DNA of 36,158 bases from JBBTVO01 sp038058335 (GTDB lineage Bacteria > Patescibacteriota > Microgenomatia > Levybacterales > UBA12049). Position numbers and translations under genes: made by a program. The notes below the pieces were generated by a model that was not told where the DNA came from, did no database searches, and was given only the letters and a program-made list of their open reading frames with translations. The DNA lies in NCBI GenBank assembly GCA_038058335.1, contig JBBUBI010000071.1, positions 1 to 36,158 on the forward strand. Direction: 5' to 3'. Below are positions 1 through 7,655 of the stretch, in pieces; positions within the stretch are counted from its first letter, which is position 1, and each line of letters begins with the position of its first letter.

Positions 1-1002
1 CTCTTCTACTTTCCTCTCAGGAATTATAAACTCTGAAAGCCTTTGTCTTGCCGAGTCAAATCCGGTCGCAATTACCGTAATCTTTATCGTATCGTGCATT
101 GTCTGATCGACTGTCGCACCGAAAATAATATTTGCGTCGGGATCTGCAGCCTGAGCAATTATTTTGGCTGCCTCGTCGACCTCGCTCATCGTAATATCAG
201 GACCACCTGTTATGTTGAACAAAACTCCGCGCGCTCCGTCCATCGAAATCTCTAGGAGTGGCGATGCAATCGCAGACCTTGCTGCAGCTTGAGCTCTATT
301 CTCCCCAACTCCAGTACCTATACCCATGAGAGCAGACCCAGCATCAGACATAATAGTGCGGACGTCGGCGAAATCTACGTTTATAAGCCCCGGCATTGTG
401 ATGAGATCTGAGATTCCCTGGACACCTTGTGTAAGTACCGAATCTGCGACCTTAAATGCCTCTAGAAGTGATAATTTTTTATCGACCACATCAAGTATCC
501 TTTGGTTGGGAATAACGATGAGAGTGTCAACCTTGTCTTTAAGGCTTTCGATGCCATCTTCTGCTGAAACCATTCTCCTTGTGCCTTCAAATGCAAATGG
601 CTTGGTAACGACCGCAATCGTGAGCGCTCCTATTTCTCTTGATACCTCTGCAATAATAGCCGTAGCGCCCGTTCCAGTTCCTCCGCCCATTCCGGCAGCA
701 AGAAACACCATATCAGATCCATCAAGAATATCTTTTAATTTCTCGCGGGATTCCTCTGCAGCCTGTCTTCCCATTTCGGGATCTCCGCCTGAACCAAGAC
801 CTTTTGTGAGATTTTCGCCTATCTGCAGCTTGGTTGCCGCAGGTGAAAGAAGAAGAGTTTGCGCATCGGTGTTTACTGCAACGAAGTCTACTCCACCAAT
901 CTGCCCGTGATTAATCATTGAAGCTAGAGCATTGCATCCTCCGCCGCCTATACCCATAACACGAATTTTTGCGAAGTTTGCGGTTTGGGGTTTGATAAGC
1001 AT
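1..1002 (-). CDS. ftsZ: Cell division protein FtsZ (3' end outside window)
   Basis: Tubulin-like GTPase that forms the division ring. I translated this frame by hand: 334 codons without a stop, starting at the ATG at 1000-1002 and still open at base 1, so the C-terminus is missing. Seen: nucleotide-binding glycine run GIGGGGCNA (about residues 17-25), the tubulin signature GGGTGTG (about 106-112), and a T7-loop region with NVDFADV followed by MSDAGSALMG. These are diagnostic for FtsZ. It is the last gene of the mraY-ftsW-murG-ftsQ-ftsA-ftsZ run, 50 nt after ftsA. No Shine-Dalgarno is evident; a GTG two codons upstream of the chosen ATG is an alternative start. Confidence 0.97.
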   Translation of the reverse strand, partial: MLIKPQTANFAKIRVMGIGGGGCNALASMINHGQIGGVDFVAVNTDAQTLLLSPAATKLQIGENLTKGLGSGGDPEMGRQAAEESREKLKDILDGSDMVFLAAGMGGGTGTGATAIIAEVSREIGALTIAVVTKPFAFEGTRRMVSAEDGIESLKDKVDTLIVIPNQRILDVVDKKLSLLEAFKVADSVLTQGVQGISDLITMPGLINVDFADVRTIMSDAGSALMGIGTGVGENRAQAAARSAIASPLLEISMDGARGVLFNITGGPDITMSEVDEAAKIIAQAADPDANIIFGATVDQTMHDTIKITVIATGFDSARQRLSEFIIPERKVEE

Positions 1003-1052
1003 AGACACACTAAATGTAGCAAATTAGCAATACGTTTGCAAGCCCTTAAAAC

Positions 1053-2336
1053 TTAGGGAATAAATGATTTAATAAGGTCGATAGCTTTACCAAAAATCTT
1101 ATTTCCTTTAAAACCCGGAATCCTGGGGATTGATATCCCGAATGGCAAACTTTCTTTTGGCTCTGAGGATCCACCATATTTTGCCAAACCTACAACTGTT
1201 GAGAATGTTGGATTTTGAATTTCATCAATTATTCCTTTTAGATTTGAAGGCGCTCCGGTTCGTACGGGCATAGCAAGAGTTCTCTTTGCGCTATCCACAA
1301 CACCAACCGTACCCGCACCTCCTCCGGTAATAACCAAGCCCGACGGTGTCTGCCCTGCGAATCCGCTTTTTTTAATCTCGAGTCCTATAAAAGTAAACAC
1401 CTCATTTAGTCTCGGCCTAATTATTCCATCAACCAAAGTTTTTCTTGAAACTTTACTTATTTCTTCTGAAAGATGAAGGGATGATAGATCGATCTCATCA
1501 GAACTCCTTCCTTTAACTTCCTCTGTGCTCTCGGTAATCCTGACTTGCTTTTCAGGATTCGAAAGAAACATTTTTATTTTCTCAGCACTCTCAAGTGAAA
1601 TTCTAAGTCCTATAGCCAAGTCATTTGTTATATGCCTTGCTCCTACAGCTAGAACTGAAGAATACGCGACAGAACCTTCCACATAAATCGAAATGTCCGT
1701 CGTACCCGCACCGATATCAACTAGAACCACTCCAAGCTCCTTCTCTGTATCAGAGAGCGTCGAAAGGCTTGAGGCATAGCCGTTATAGACAATAGAATCA
1801 ATATCAACCCCTACTTCAGAGAGTGCTTTTTCAAGATTTCTTATCGCGGTAGAATTAGCCGAAACAATATGAGTATCAACTTCAAGTCTTATCCCGCTCA
1901 TACCCACGGGATCTTTTATCCCTTCCTGACCATCAACAGTAAAGCTTCTCGGAAGAACATGTATAATTTCCCTGCTTGATGGAAGACTTACTGCTTTTGC
2001 GGCATCTATTACTCGCGCTACATCGCTTGCGCTGATCTCGCCTTGAGGTGCCGAAACTGCAACCACTCCTTTTGAATTCATAGACTCAATATGACTACCT
2101 CCTATCGAGACAGTCACATGAGAAGCAGAATATCCTGCCATTCTTTCTGCGGCCTCAAGAGAAGAAGTTATTGACGCGACAGCTGCGACTATATCAACAA
2201 TCTGCCCTTTTCTGATTCCCTGAGAAGTAATTTCCGAAACTCCGAGAATATTTAAAAAATCATCTACTCGAGCAATTACGGTTGCTATCTTTGAAGTTCC
2301 TATGTCTATTCCTACGACAACTCTATTTTCGTTCAT
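1053..2336 (-). CDS. ftsA: Cell division protein FtsA
   Basis: Actin-like ATPase that tethers FtsZ to the membrane and recruits later divisome proteins. The 427-residue length is normal for the family. Seen: phosphate-binding motif GIDIGTSKIATVIA near the N-terminus, a second one in VLVDIGAGTTDISIY (about 205-219), the adenosine motif VITGGGAG, and a C-terminal amphipathic tail (FGKAIDLIKSFIP) that fits the membrane-targeting helix of FtsA. The ATG at 2334-2336 is clear. It starts only 7 nt after the ftsQ-like stop and precedes ftsZ, the standard order. Confidence 0.96.
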   Translation of the reverse strand: MNENRVVVGIDIGTSKIATVIARVDDFLNILGVSEITSQGIRKGQIVDIVAAVASITSSLEAAERMAGYSASHVTVSIGGSHIESMNSKGVVAVSAPQGEISASDVARVIDAAKAVSLPSSREIIHVLPRSFTVDGQEGIKDPVGMSGIRLEVDTHIVSANSTAIRNLEKALSEVGVDIDSIVYNGYASSLSTLSDTEKELGVVLVDIGAGTTDISIYVEGSVAYSSVLAVGARHITNDLAIGLRISLESAEKIKMFLSNPEKQVRITESTEEVKGRSSDEIDLSSLHLSEEISKVSRKTLVDGIIRPRLNEVFTFIGLEIKKSGFAGQTPSGLVITGGGAGTVGVVDSAKRTLAMPVRTGAPSNLKGIIDEIQNPTFSTVVGLAKYGGSSEPKESLPFGISIPRIPGFKGNKIFGKAIDLIKSFIP

Positions 2337-2343
2337 AACGAAA

Positions 2344-2748
2344 TTAAAGCCTGACTACAGGCCTATCATATCTAAAGTCTACAGATTTTATCCTTTTCCC
2401 TTCTATTGTAAGCCTGTTAAGCATGAGTTGTAAAGAGCTTATTTGTAAATTAATATTTTTCTTAGAGGTAATAATTGCATCCCCTCCCGCACTAAGAGTA
2501 ATTAGATATGAAGAATCTGATGCGGTTTTGATTGATGAATATAATATTTTGTTTTTAAGAAGTGCCTGCTCGACTAGTCTTCGATCAGAAACAAAAACAA
2601 TTTGCGCAAGCGGACTTATAAGATTTGATTTAAAAAAATTTGGGAAGATAAAATAAACTCCTCCTATAACTGCTACAATTAGCATACAGAGTAGTATTAA
2701 TTTCAGAAGTAACGCCTTGCTTCTTCTTTTTAATTTTTTTCTGCGCAT
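2344..2748 (-). CDS. ftsQ: Short FtsQ/DivIB-like division protein
   Basis: Probable bitopic divisome protein. The product of about 134 residues has a very basic N-terminus (RRKKLKRRSK), one membrane segment (about 13-35) and a small outer domain ending in IKSVDFRYDRPVVRL, which resembles the end of the FtsQ beta domain. Its place between murG and ftsA is the classic ftsQ position. It is much shorter than usual FtsQ (about 250 residues), so a full POTRA plus beta domain cannot fit. I chose the ATG at 2746-2748, two codons inside a longer TTG-started frame; it overlaps the murG 3' end by 19 nt. The identification rests mainly on context and the C-terminal motif. Confidence 0.7.
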   Translation of the reverse strand: MRRKKLKRRSKALLLKLILLCMLIVAVIGGVYFIFPNFFKSNLISPLAQIVFVSDRRLVEQALLKNKILYSSIKTASDSSYLITLSAGGDAIITSKKNINLQISSLQLMLNRLTIEGKRIKSVDFRYDRPVVRL

Positions 2749-3833
2749 TCCCAAATTACTTTTATAATTTTATCTGCTGGATTTTCCAAAGACAAATCTT
2801 TCAATGAGCTCCTTCTGTATTTATCAATATTATCTATCATATCCAAAATTTTCTCCTTAAATATTTGAGGAATAATATCACTTTGCTGAAGTATCTCAGC
2901 AAGCCCCTGATTTTTCAGGAATTGTGCGTTCTCCATCTGCTCATTTTTTTGGGAAAATGGAATAGGAATTATGAGAGCAGGTTTGTTTAGAAGAAATATT
3001 TCGTAAACAGTGTTTATCCCCCCTCTTGAAACTATCAAATCAGATCCCTTTAGAACTTGAGTAAATTCATTCGGGTATAAAAATTTTCTGAGAATGTATT
3101 TTTCTTTTTTCTGTTGAGAGAATCGATCTCTAATCTCTGAGAGACTTTCGAAGTCTTTAAATTTTTCCGACCCTCCAGTCTGATGTACGATATCAAATTT
3201 ATCAAGAAGTGTATCTAGACAATTTTTGATTGCATCATTTATAAAATGTGAACCCGAACTTCCTCCTGTAACGAAAATTTTAAAATTCTTATTCTTGCTT
3301 ATTGCTTTTTCTTTGATAACCTGCAAGACCTCTTTTCGCAGAGGCATACCAGTAAGAACAGTCTTATTATCTGGAAAAAATCTACGTGATTCTTCCCAGG
3401 AAATACAAACTTTTTTTGCAAATCTTGAACAAAGCTTATTTGATGCGCCAGCTCCCAAAGTCTGTTCATGTATCACAACCGGAATCTTCAGAATAGATGC
3501 TGCCAAAACTACCGGGAGTTGAATATAACTACCAAAACCAAGAATAACATCAGGTTTTTGTGATTTAAGAATTTTAAAGGCACCCCAAAAACCCGAAGGA
3601 AGTTTTAGAAGTGAAGGAATGGTATTCTTGGTAAATTTGCGCTGAAACCTTCCGGTGCTTATGGCTTCAAACACAATGCCTAATTTCTCTATCGTCTTGT
3701 ACTCAAGGGAAATTGTCTTTTCTCCTTCGAAAACATATTTTCTTCCCAAAAAAATAATTTCCCAATCCTTGGGAACATTTTCAATAATTGATAGTGCTGG
3801 GGCTAAATGCCCACCCAGTATGGCTAACTTCAT
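2730..3833 (-). CDS. murG: UDP-GlcNAc:lipid I GlcNAc transferase MurG
   Basis: Adds GlcNAc to undecaprenyl-PP-MurNAc-peptide (lipid I) to make lipid II on the inner membrane face. The 367-residue length is typical of GT28 MurG. Seen: N-terminal glycine-rich loop LGGHLAPALSIIENV, acceptor-side segment VILGFGSYIQLPVVLAA, VIHEQTLGAGASNK (the HEQN-like motif), donor-domain loop FVTGGSSGSHFIND, and SRGGINTVYEI with PIPFSQKNEQMENA, which normally bind UDP-GlcNAc. Its ATG overlaps the ftsW stop as ATGA (4 nt), implying translational coupling. Confidence 0.96.
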   Translation of the reverse strand: MKLAILGGHLAPALSIIENVPKDWEIIFLGRKYVFEGEKTISLEYKTIEKLGIVFEAISTGRFQRKFTKNTIPSLLKLPSGFWGAFKILKSQKPDVILGFGSYIQLPVVLAASILKIPVVIHEQTLGAGASNKLCSRFAKKVCISWEESRRFFPDNKTVLTGMPLRKEVLQVIKEKAISKNKNFKIFVTGGSSGSHFINDAIKNCLDTLLDKFDIVHQTGGSEKFKDFESLSEIRDRFSQQKKEKYILRKFLYPNEFTQVLKGSDLIVSRGGINTVYEIFLLNKPALIIPIPFSQKNEQMENAQFLKNQGLAEILQQSDIIPQIFKEKILDMIDNIDKYRRSSLKDLSLENPADKIIKVIWECAEKN

Positions 3834-4897
3834 GATGATTGCTTGGAAATATTAAGCAGAATGCCGATTGAGCATAAGTTAACAATAAGAGCTGATCCTC
3901 CATAGGATATGAATGGAAGAGGAATTCCCGTAAGCGGAATCAGAGCGGTTTGAGCAGCGAGATTTATTATTGTTTGGATTGCAAGATACGATATTATCCC
4001 TCCTGCAAGAAGCTTTCCGAAATTATCCTTGGCTTTCGTTGCTATTCTAAATCCGCGCCAGATAATTAAGCCAAAAATTAATATTAGAATTGACGCGCCT
4101 ACAAATCCAAGCTCTTCAGCGACAATAGCAAAGATCGAATCAGTGGTGGTCTCCGGAAGATATGCATATTTCTGAATAGAATTTCCCAGCCCAACTCCGA
4201 AAATACCTCCGGATCCCAATGCAATAAGTATCTGCCTCACATGATAAGAGGTTTCTTCAAATGACGAATTCAAATTAAAAAAAGACTCAAGCCGTTTAAG
4301 CCTGTAGGGAGACAGCCTTACTAGCAGATATCCGATTACCCCAGCCACTGGAGCTAATAAGCCTAGATAAAGCATTTTCCCTCCTGAAAGGAAATAAACT
4401 GATAGTGCTTGAAGCAATATTACAATTGTTGTCCCCATATCTGGCTCAAGCATAACAAGAAAAACAATAAATCCCAGTAGTAGTAGAAATGCTCCAAGTC
4501 TTCCTTTTTCTTTATGTGAAAGCCACGAAGCAAGATATATCGAAAGAGAAAGTTTAATAAATTCTGCGGGCTGGATTGTAGAAAATCCCAAATTTATCCA
4601 TCTATGCGCACCCAAGGCGCGAACTCCTATTCCTGGAATAAAAACAAGAATTAATAATATAATTGATCCAAGAAGAATCGGAAGTGAAAGATTATAAAGC
4701 CGCTTGTAATCAAAAAATGAAAAAAAAGTAAGCCCCATAAATCCCAATAGTGCCCAAGAGGCTTGCCCTTTAATATAATGGTATTTATCTTCAAAATCTC
4801 TAAATGCAACAAACGATGAGGCGTCATAAATCATAAGAAGACCAAATATCGTAAGTGCAATTACGGAAATTAGAAGTATTAAGTCTATTCTCTTCAT
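3830..4897 (-). CDS. ftsW: SEDS peptidoglycan polymerase FtsW
   Basis: SEDS-family glycosyltransferase that polymerises lipid II at the septum together with a class B PBP. The 355 residues are almost all membrane segments. Seen: the SEDS hallmark LGAHRWINLGFSTIQPAEFIKL with KLSLSIYLASWLS, the EPDMGTT loop, ALGSGGIFGVGLGNS, the AEELGFVG motif, and IPLPFISYGGSAL near the C-terminus. RodA is the alternative, but position within the dcw cluster favours FtsW. The ATG is at 4895-4897, 25 nt after mraY. Confidence 0.95.
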   Translation of the reverse strand: MKRIDLILLISVIALTIFGLLMIYDASSFVAFRDFEDKYHYIKGQASWALLGFMGLTFFSFFDYKRLYNLSLPILLGSIILLILVFIPGIGVRALGAHRWINLGFSTIQPAEFIKLSLSIYLASWLSHKEKGRLGAFLLLLGFIVFLVMLEPDMGTTIVILLQALSVYFLSGGKMLYLGLLAPVAGVIGYLLVRLSPYRLKRLESFFNLNSSFEETSYHVRQILIALGSGGIFGVGLGNSIQKYAYLPETTTDSIFAIVAEELGFVGASILILIFGLIIWRGFRIATKAKDNFGKLLAGGIISYLAIQTIINLAAQTALIPLTGIPLPFISYGGSALIVNLCSIGILLNISKQSS

Positions 4898-4922
4898 GTT
4901 TATGATGTTCTTAAAGAAGAGA

Positions 4923-5939
4923 TCATTTAATAAAAGCTATGTAAAGACCTAGAACTGCGAAAGAAAAACCTAAGATCCACGCCCGCATTACGATCTTTGG
5001 CTCATCCCATCCCATTTTTTGCAGAAGTAAATGAAATGGAGCAACGGGCATAATCTTTCGGCCTAAAAATCTCTTGCTCAGTATTTGAATAAGCGATGAC
5101 CCTACCTCAATTATAAAAACTCCGCCGATAAATGCTATTGCCAGTATTTTTCCTGTCAAAAGCCCAATAACCGCAAGCACTGCTCCCAAAGAAAGCGAGC
5201 CTACGTCACCAAGCCAAATCCTTGCTTTATAGATATTGAAATATAGAAACGAAATCATGCTTCCCATAAGTACTGCGATAAAAACTTGAAGCGAGTCATC
5301 AAGCTGATTATTTGAAATTACCAGAAATGCTCCGAGGCAAATAAGAAGTAACCCAGAAGCAAGTCCGTCAAGCCCGTCTGCGATATTAAATGCATTTGTA
5401 AATGAGACTATAACAAAAGCAGCAAAGGGAATGAATAAAAAGCCTAAGCTTGTCAGACCTATTCCTCTAATAAAAATAAAGTTATATCCAAGTTGGTAAA
5501 AAAGTATTGAGGCTATTATGAGCGCGAGAATCCATTGCAGCAAAAACTTATATCTAAACCTGAGACCAAAGAATAAATTCTGCTTTGCATTTGCCCCTAT
5601 AAGTTTTTTTACATCATCATAAAGACCTAAGACACCAAACGATACAAACGTAAAAAGAATTGCAAACACTTCCCATCCTTTAGCTTGAATATTCAATATT
5701 CCATATGCCCAGAGACTAAGAACAGAAACAACAACGATAATAAGTATTCCCCCACCGAAAGGAGTTCCCTCTTTCCAACCATGAAATTTATCAAAAAAGG
5801 GCGTTGGATTATCAAATATGTCTACTGTCTTTTGCTTCTGACGTTTCAATTTGAGCTTGTATAAAAAATCGATAAATGGGATTAGAAGCACGAAGGTGAT
5901 GAACATCGAAAGAAGCATCAGTCCCAGAGTTTGCGCCAT
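4923..5939 (-). CDS. mraY: Phospho-MurNAc-pentapeptide transferase MraY
   Basis: Transfers phospho-MurNAc-peptide to undecaprenyl phosphate, making lipid I. A polytopic protein of 338 residues from the chosen ATG at 5937-5939. Seen: GTPFGGGILI, the YDDVKKL pair of Asp, NAFNIADGLDGLASGL (the Mg/uridine-binding NxxNxxDGxDGLA motif) and GDVGSLSLGA. The usual HHH stretch is replaced by APFHLLLQKMGW. A 33-codon N-terminal extension is open but would run backwards through the promoter and into the sortase 3' end, so I reject it. It is the first gene of the left dcw operon, with its own promoter at 5947-5975. Confidence 0.95.
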   Translation of the reverse strand: MAQTLGLMLLSMFITFVLLIPFIDFLYKLKLKRQKQKTVDIFDNPTPFFDKFHGWKEGTPFGGGILIIVVVSVLSLWAYGILNIQAKGWEVFAILFTFVSFGVLGLYDDVKKLIGANAKQNLFFGLRFRYKFLLQWILALIIASILFYQLGYNFIFIRGIGLTSLGFLFIPFAAFVIVSFTNAFNIADGLDGLASGLLLICLGAFLVISNNQLDDSLQVFIAVLMGSMISFLYFNIYKARIWLGDVGSLSLGAVLAVIGLLTGKILAIAFIGGVFIIEVGSSLIQILSKRFLGRKIMPVAPFHLLLQKMGWDEPKIVMRAWILGFSFAVLGLYIAFIK

Positions 5940-5946
5940 AAACCGT

Positions 5947-5975
5947 ATTATACTATATAGGAGTCTGTTTGTGAA
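5947..5975 (-). promoter_or_regulatory. Sigma70-type promoter of mraY operon, leaderless
   Basis: On the minus strand: -35 TTCACA (5970-5975), a 17-bp spacer and -10 TATAAT (5947-5952). The -10 ends 7 nt before the mraY ATG, so transcription would start at or within a few bases of the start codon. It sits just beyond the sortase stop codon (5978-5980), separating sortase transcription from the dcw genes. Confidence 0.75.
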
Positions 5976-5977
5976 AA

Positions 5978-6535
5978 CTATTGAGTAGGTTCGGCAAAGA
6001 CCAGAAGTCGCTGAAGAGACGTACCTATTGGCACGCAAGTCTGGAGAATCAGTTGTTTTTTTGATAAATCTTTAAGATATTTGATATCAGACGGCCATAC
6101 AGTTTTCGTATCTGTCACTCTATACACATAACTCTTCCCTTTCCTGCCGATTTCAATCAAATCTCCTTTTTTAAGCTCGGGGAGTCTGAAAAATGCAACA
6201 TTATATTTAGTTATTCTCCAAGGAGCATCTGATGAATGAGCAAACATAAACATAGTCCCATCACTCTCTGGAAACGATGTCCCCTTTGCCTGTGCAACGC
6301 CTTTCTCAAGACTTTTTTGGTATTCTTTCTCATTGAATGCATCAACATCTGCTATGACTTTTGACAAAACATTTATTTTGGGAATTGAGATATAGAAGTC
6401 ACTGTGCATAATTTCTGCATCGATCTTTGCGGGAAAAAGATAAAGCTGCAGCAGCGGATAATAAATAAAAAGAAGCAATAAAAGAGAAAACGCCATTAAG
6501 GCGTTTCCGAGTATGTGTCGCAAATTAAATTGCAT
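5978..6535 (-). CDS. Sortase (cysteine transpeptidase)
   Basis: Membrane-anchored transpeptidase expected to cleave LPXTG-type signals and attach the protein to a cell-surface nucleophile. About 185 residues from the ATG at 6533-6535: an N-terminal membrane segment (about 9-36), then the sortase barrel. Catalytic residues are visible: His in MFMFAHSSDAPW (about residue 100), Cys in LILQTCVPIG (about 167) and Arg in SLQRLLVFAE (about 176). The class is uncertain. The longer frame begins with TTG at 6565; the ATG start overlaps the upstream LPATG gene by 11 nt, so substrate and enzyme look translationally coupled. Confidence 0.92.
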   Translation of the reverse strand: MQFNLRHILGNALMAFSLLLLLFIYYPLLQLYLFPAKIDAEIMHSDFYISIPKINVLSKVIADVDAFNEKEYQKSLEKGVAQAKGTSFPESDGTMFMFAHSSDAPWRITKYNVAFFRLPELKKGDLIEIGRKGKSYVYRVTDTKTVWPSDIKYLKDLSKKQLILQTCVPIGTSLQRLLVFAEPTQ

Positions 6536-7655
6536 AAGAAAGAGGAGGAGATATACCAGAACCAAAGCGCAAATACCCTCCTGCCAGGAGTATTGTAAGA
6601 CATAGGATCGTCATAAGCAATAAGAGGTACCCTCCTGTTGCAGGCAGAACATTTCCAATTGCAGCTCCCAATACGCTTCCTGCTCCCTGAGAAATTGAAG
6701 ATCCGCCATTTCCACCATTCCCTCCGCTTGAAGGCGGATTGGTGCCCGGAGGAACTACTGGATCTCCCCCTCCATTACCAGGCGGTGGAGCAATCGTACA
6801 TGCACATAATTCGACAGTTGAACCATTGATATCTTCATTTGCAATCTCAACAATACTCACCGCATCTCCTGTAGCGATAAGAACAGTACCGTTATTATAA
6901 TTAGCCGTATTTCCTCCTGTATTTGCTTCATTTACTACGTTGTTAAAAAGCACTGCTATATTACTGCTTGTATACTTCAGGGAATTATTGAAAATAAGAC
7001 TTGCAAGATTAACAGATCCTGCACCATTTCCGTTTATAAGAAGCGAAATTATGCTTGATCCATTTCCGCTCGGATCGACATTTATATTTATATTTTTATT
7101 TGAAATTTTGATATAAGCACCTGCTCTACCTGTAATAATTACGACATCTCCATTATTATTATCCGCGCTATTATAGCCTGAATTAGCATGATTTAAGACA
7201 TTATTGGTAATATATGCGCTATTTGACTGCGAGACATCTGTATTGTTATTTATTCCTAGATTTAAAGCATTATTAGAATATGCTCCATTATCACCAATGA
7301 CCGCTGAAACATTCCCTGAAGGGCAATCGCATGCACCATCATAATTATTTGAATTTATATTGTTATTGTTTATAGTACTACTGCTATTTGCATCTCCGGT
7401 GTTGATCGTAACATCACTCGTATTTGAAGATGCTTGATTATTTCCTGTATTGACATCTGAGGATACATTATTCTGAATATCAGCGGTATTTGACTGATCT
7501 ACGGTACTAGAATTATTCGAAGTGAATTGTACTGAATTATCTGATCCTCCGCCGTTCCCTGATACTTCAATCACAATTTGCTCTGCATAAGAAGTCCTTA
7601 CCAAAAATCCGAAAACCAAAAATGATAAAATTGCTGATATTATTTTCTTAAACAT
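6525..7655 (-). CDS. LPATG-anchored surface repeat protein
   Basis: Secreted protein of 376 residues and probable substrate of the adjacent sortase. Seen in order: signal peptide (1-24, ending SYA), about three Asn/Gly/Thr-rich repeats starting with S/N-GNG-A/G-GS (near 33, 120 and 208) and carrying QSN-A-NNV, TG-N-A and TGDA elements, Cys pairs CDC (109-111) and CAC (284-286), a Pro/Gly linker (about 290-325), then LPATG (337-341), a hydrophobic helix (343-362) and a short tail. The tail has few positive charges. The repeats look like a beta-solenoid and faintly resemble curlin repeats, but I cannot assign a family. Its start overlaps the upstream gene by 8 nt. Confidence 0.9.
   Translation of the reverse strand: MFKKIISAILSFLVFGFLVRTSYAEQIVIEVSGNGGGSDNSVQFTSNNSSTVDQSNTADIQNNVSSDVNTGNNQASSNTSDVTINTGDANSSSTINNNNINSNNYDGACDCPSGNVSAVIGDNGAYSNNALNLGINNNTDVSQSNSAYITNNVLNHANSGYNSADNNNGDVVIITGRAGAYIKISNKNININVDPSGNGSSIISLLINGNGAGSVNLASLIFNNSLKYTSSNIAVLFNNVVNEANTGGNTANYNNGTVLIATGDAVSIVEIANEDINGSTVELCACTIAPPPGNGGGDPVVPPGTNPPSSGGNGGNGGSSISQGAGSVLGAAIGNVLPATGGYLLLLMTILCLTILLAGGYLRFGSGISPPLSYAI

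Noticed and set aside
326..910. Plus-strand open frame of 194 codons opposite ftsZ
   Set aside because: It is antisense to a fully recognisable FtsZ frame and has no family motifs; a shadow frame.
5940..6038. 33-codon N-terminal extension of mraY
   Set aside because: It would include the promoter and overlap the sortase 3' end; homology starts at the ATG at 5939.
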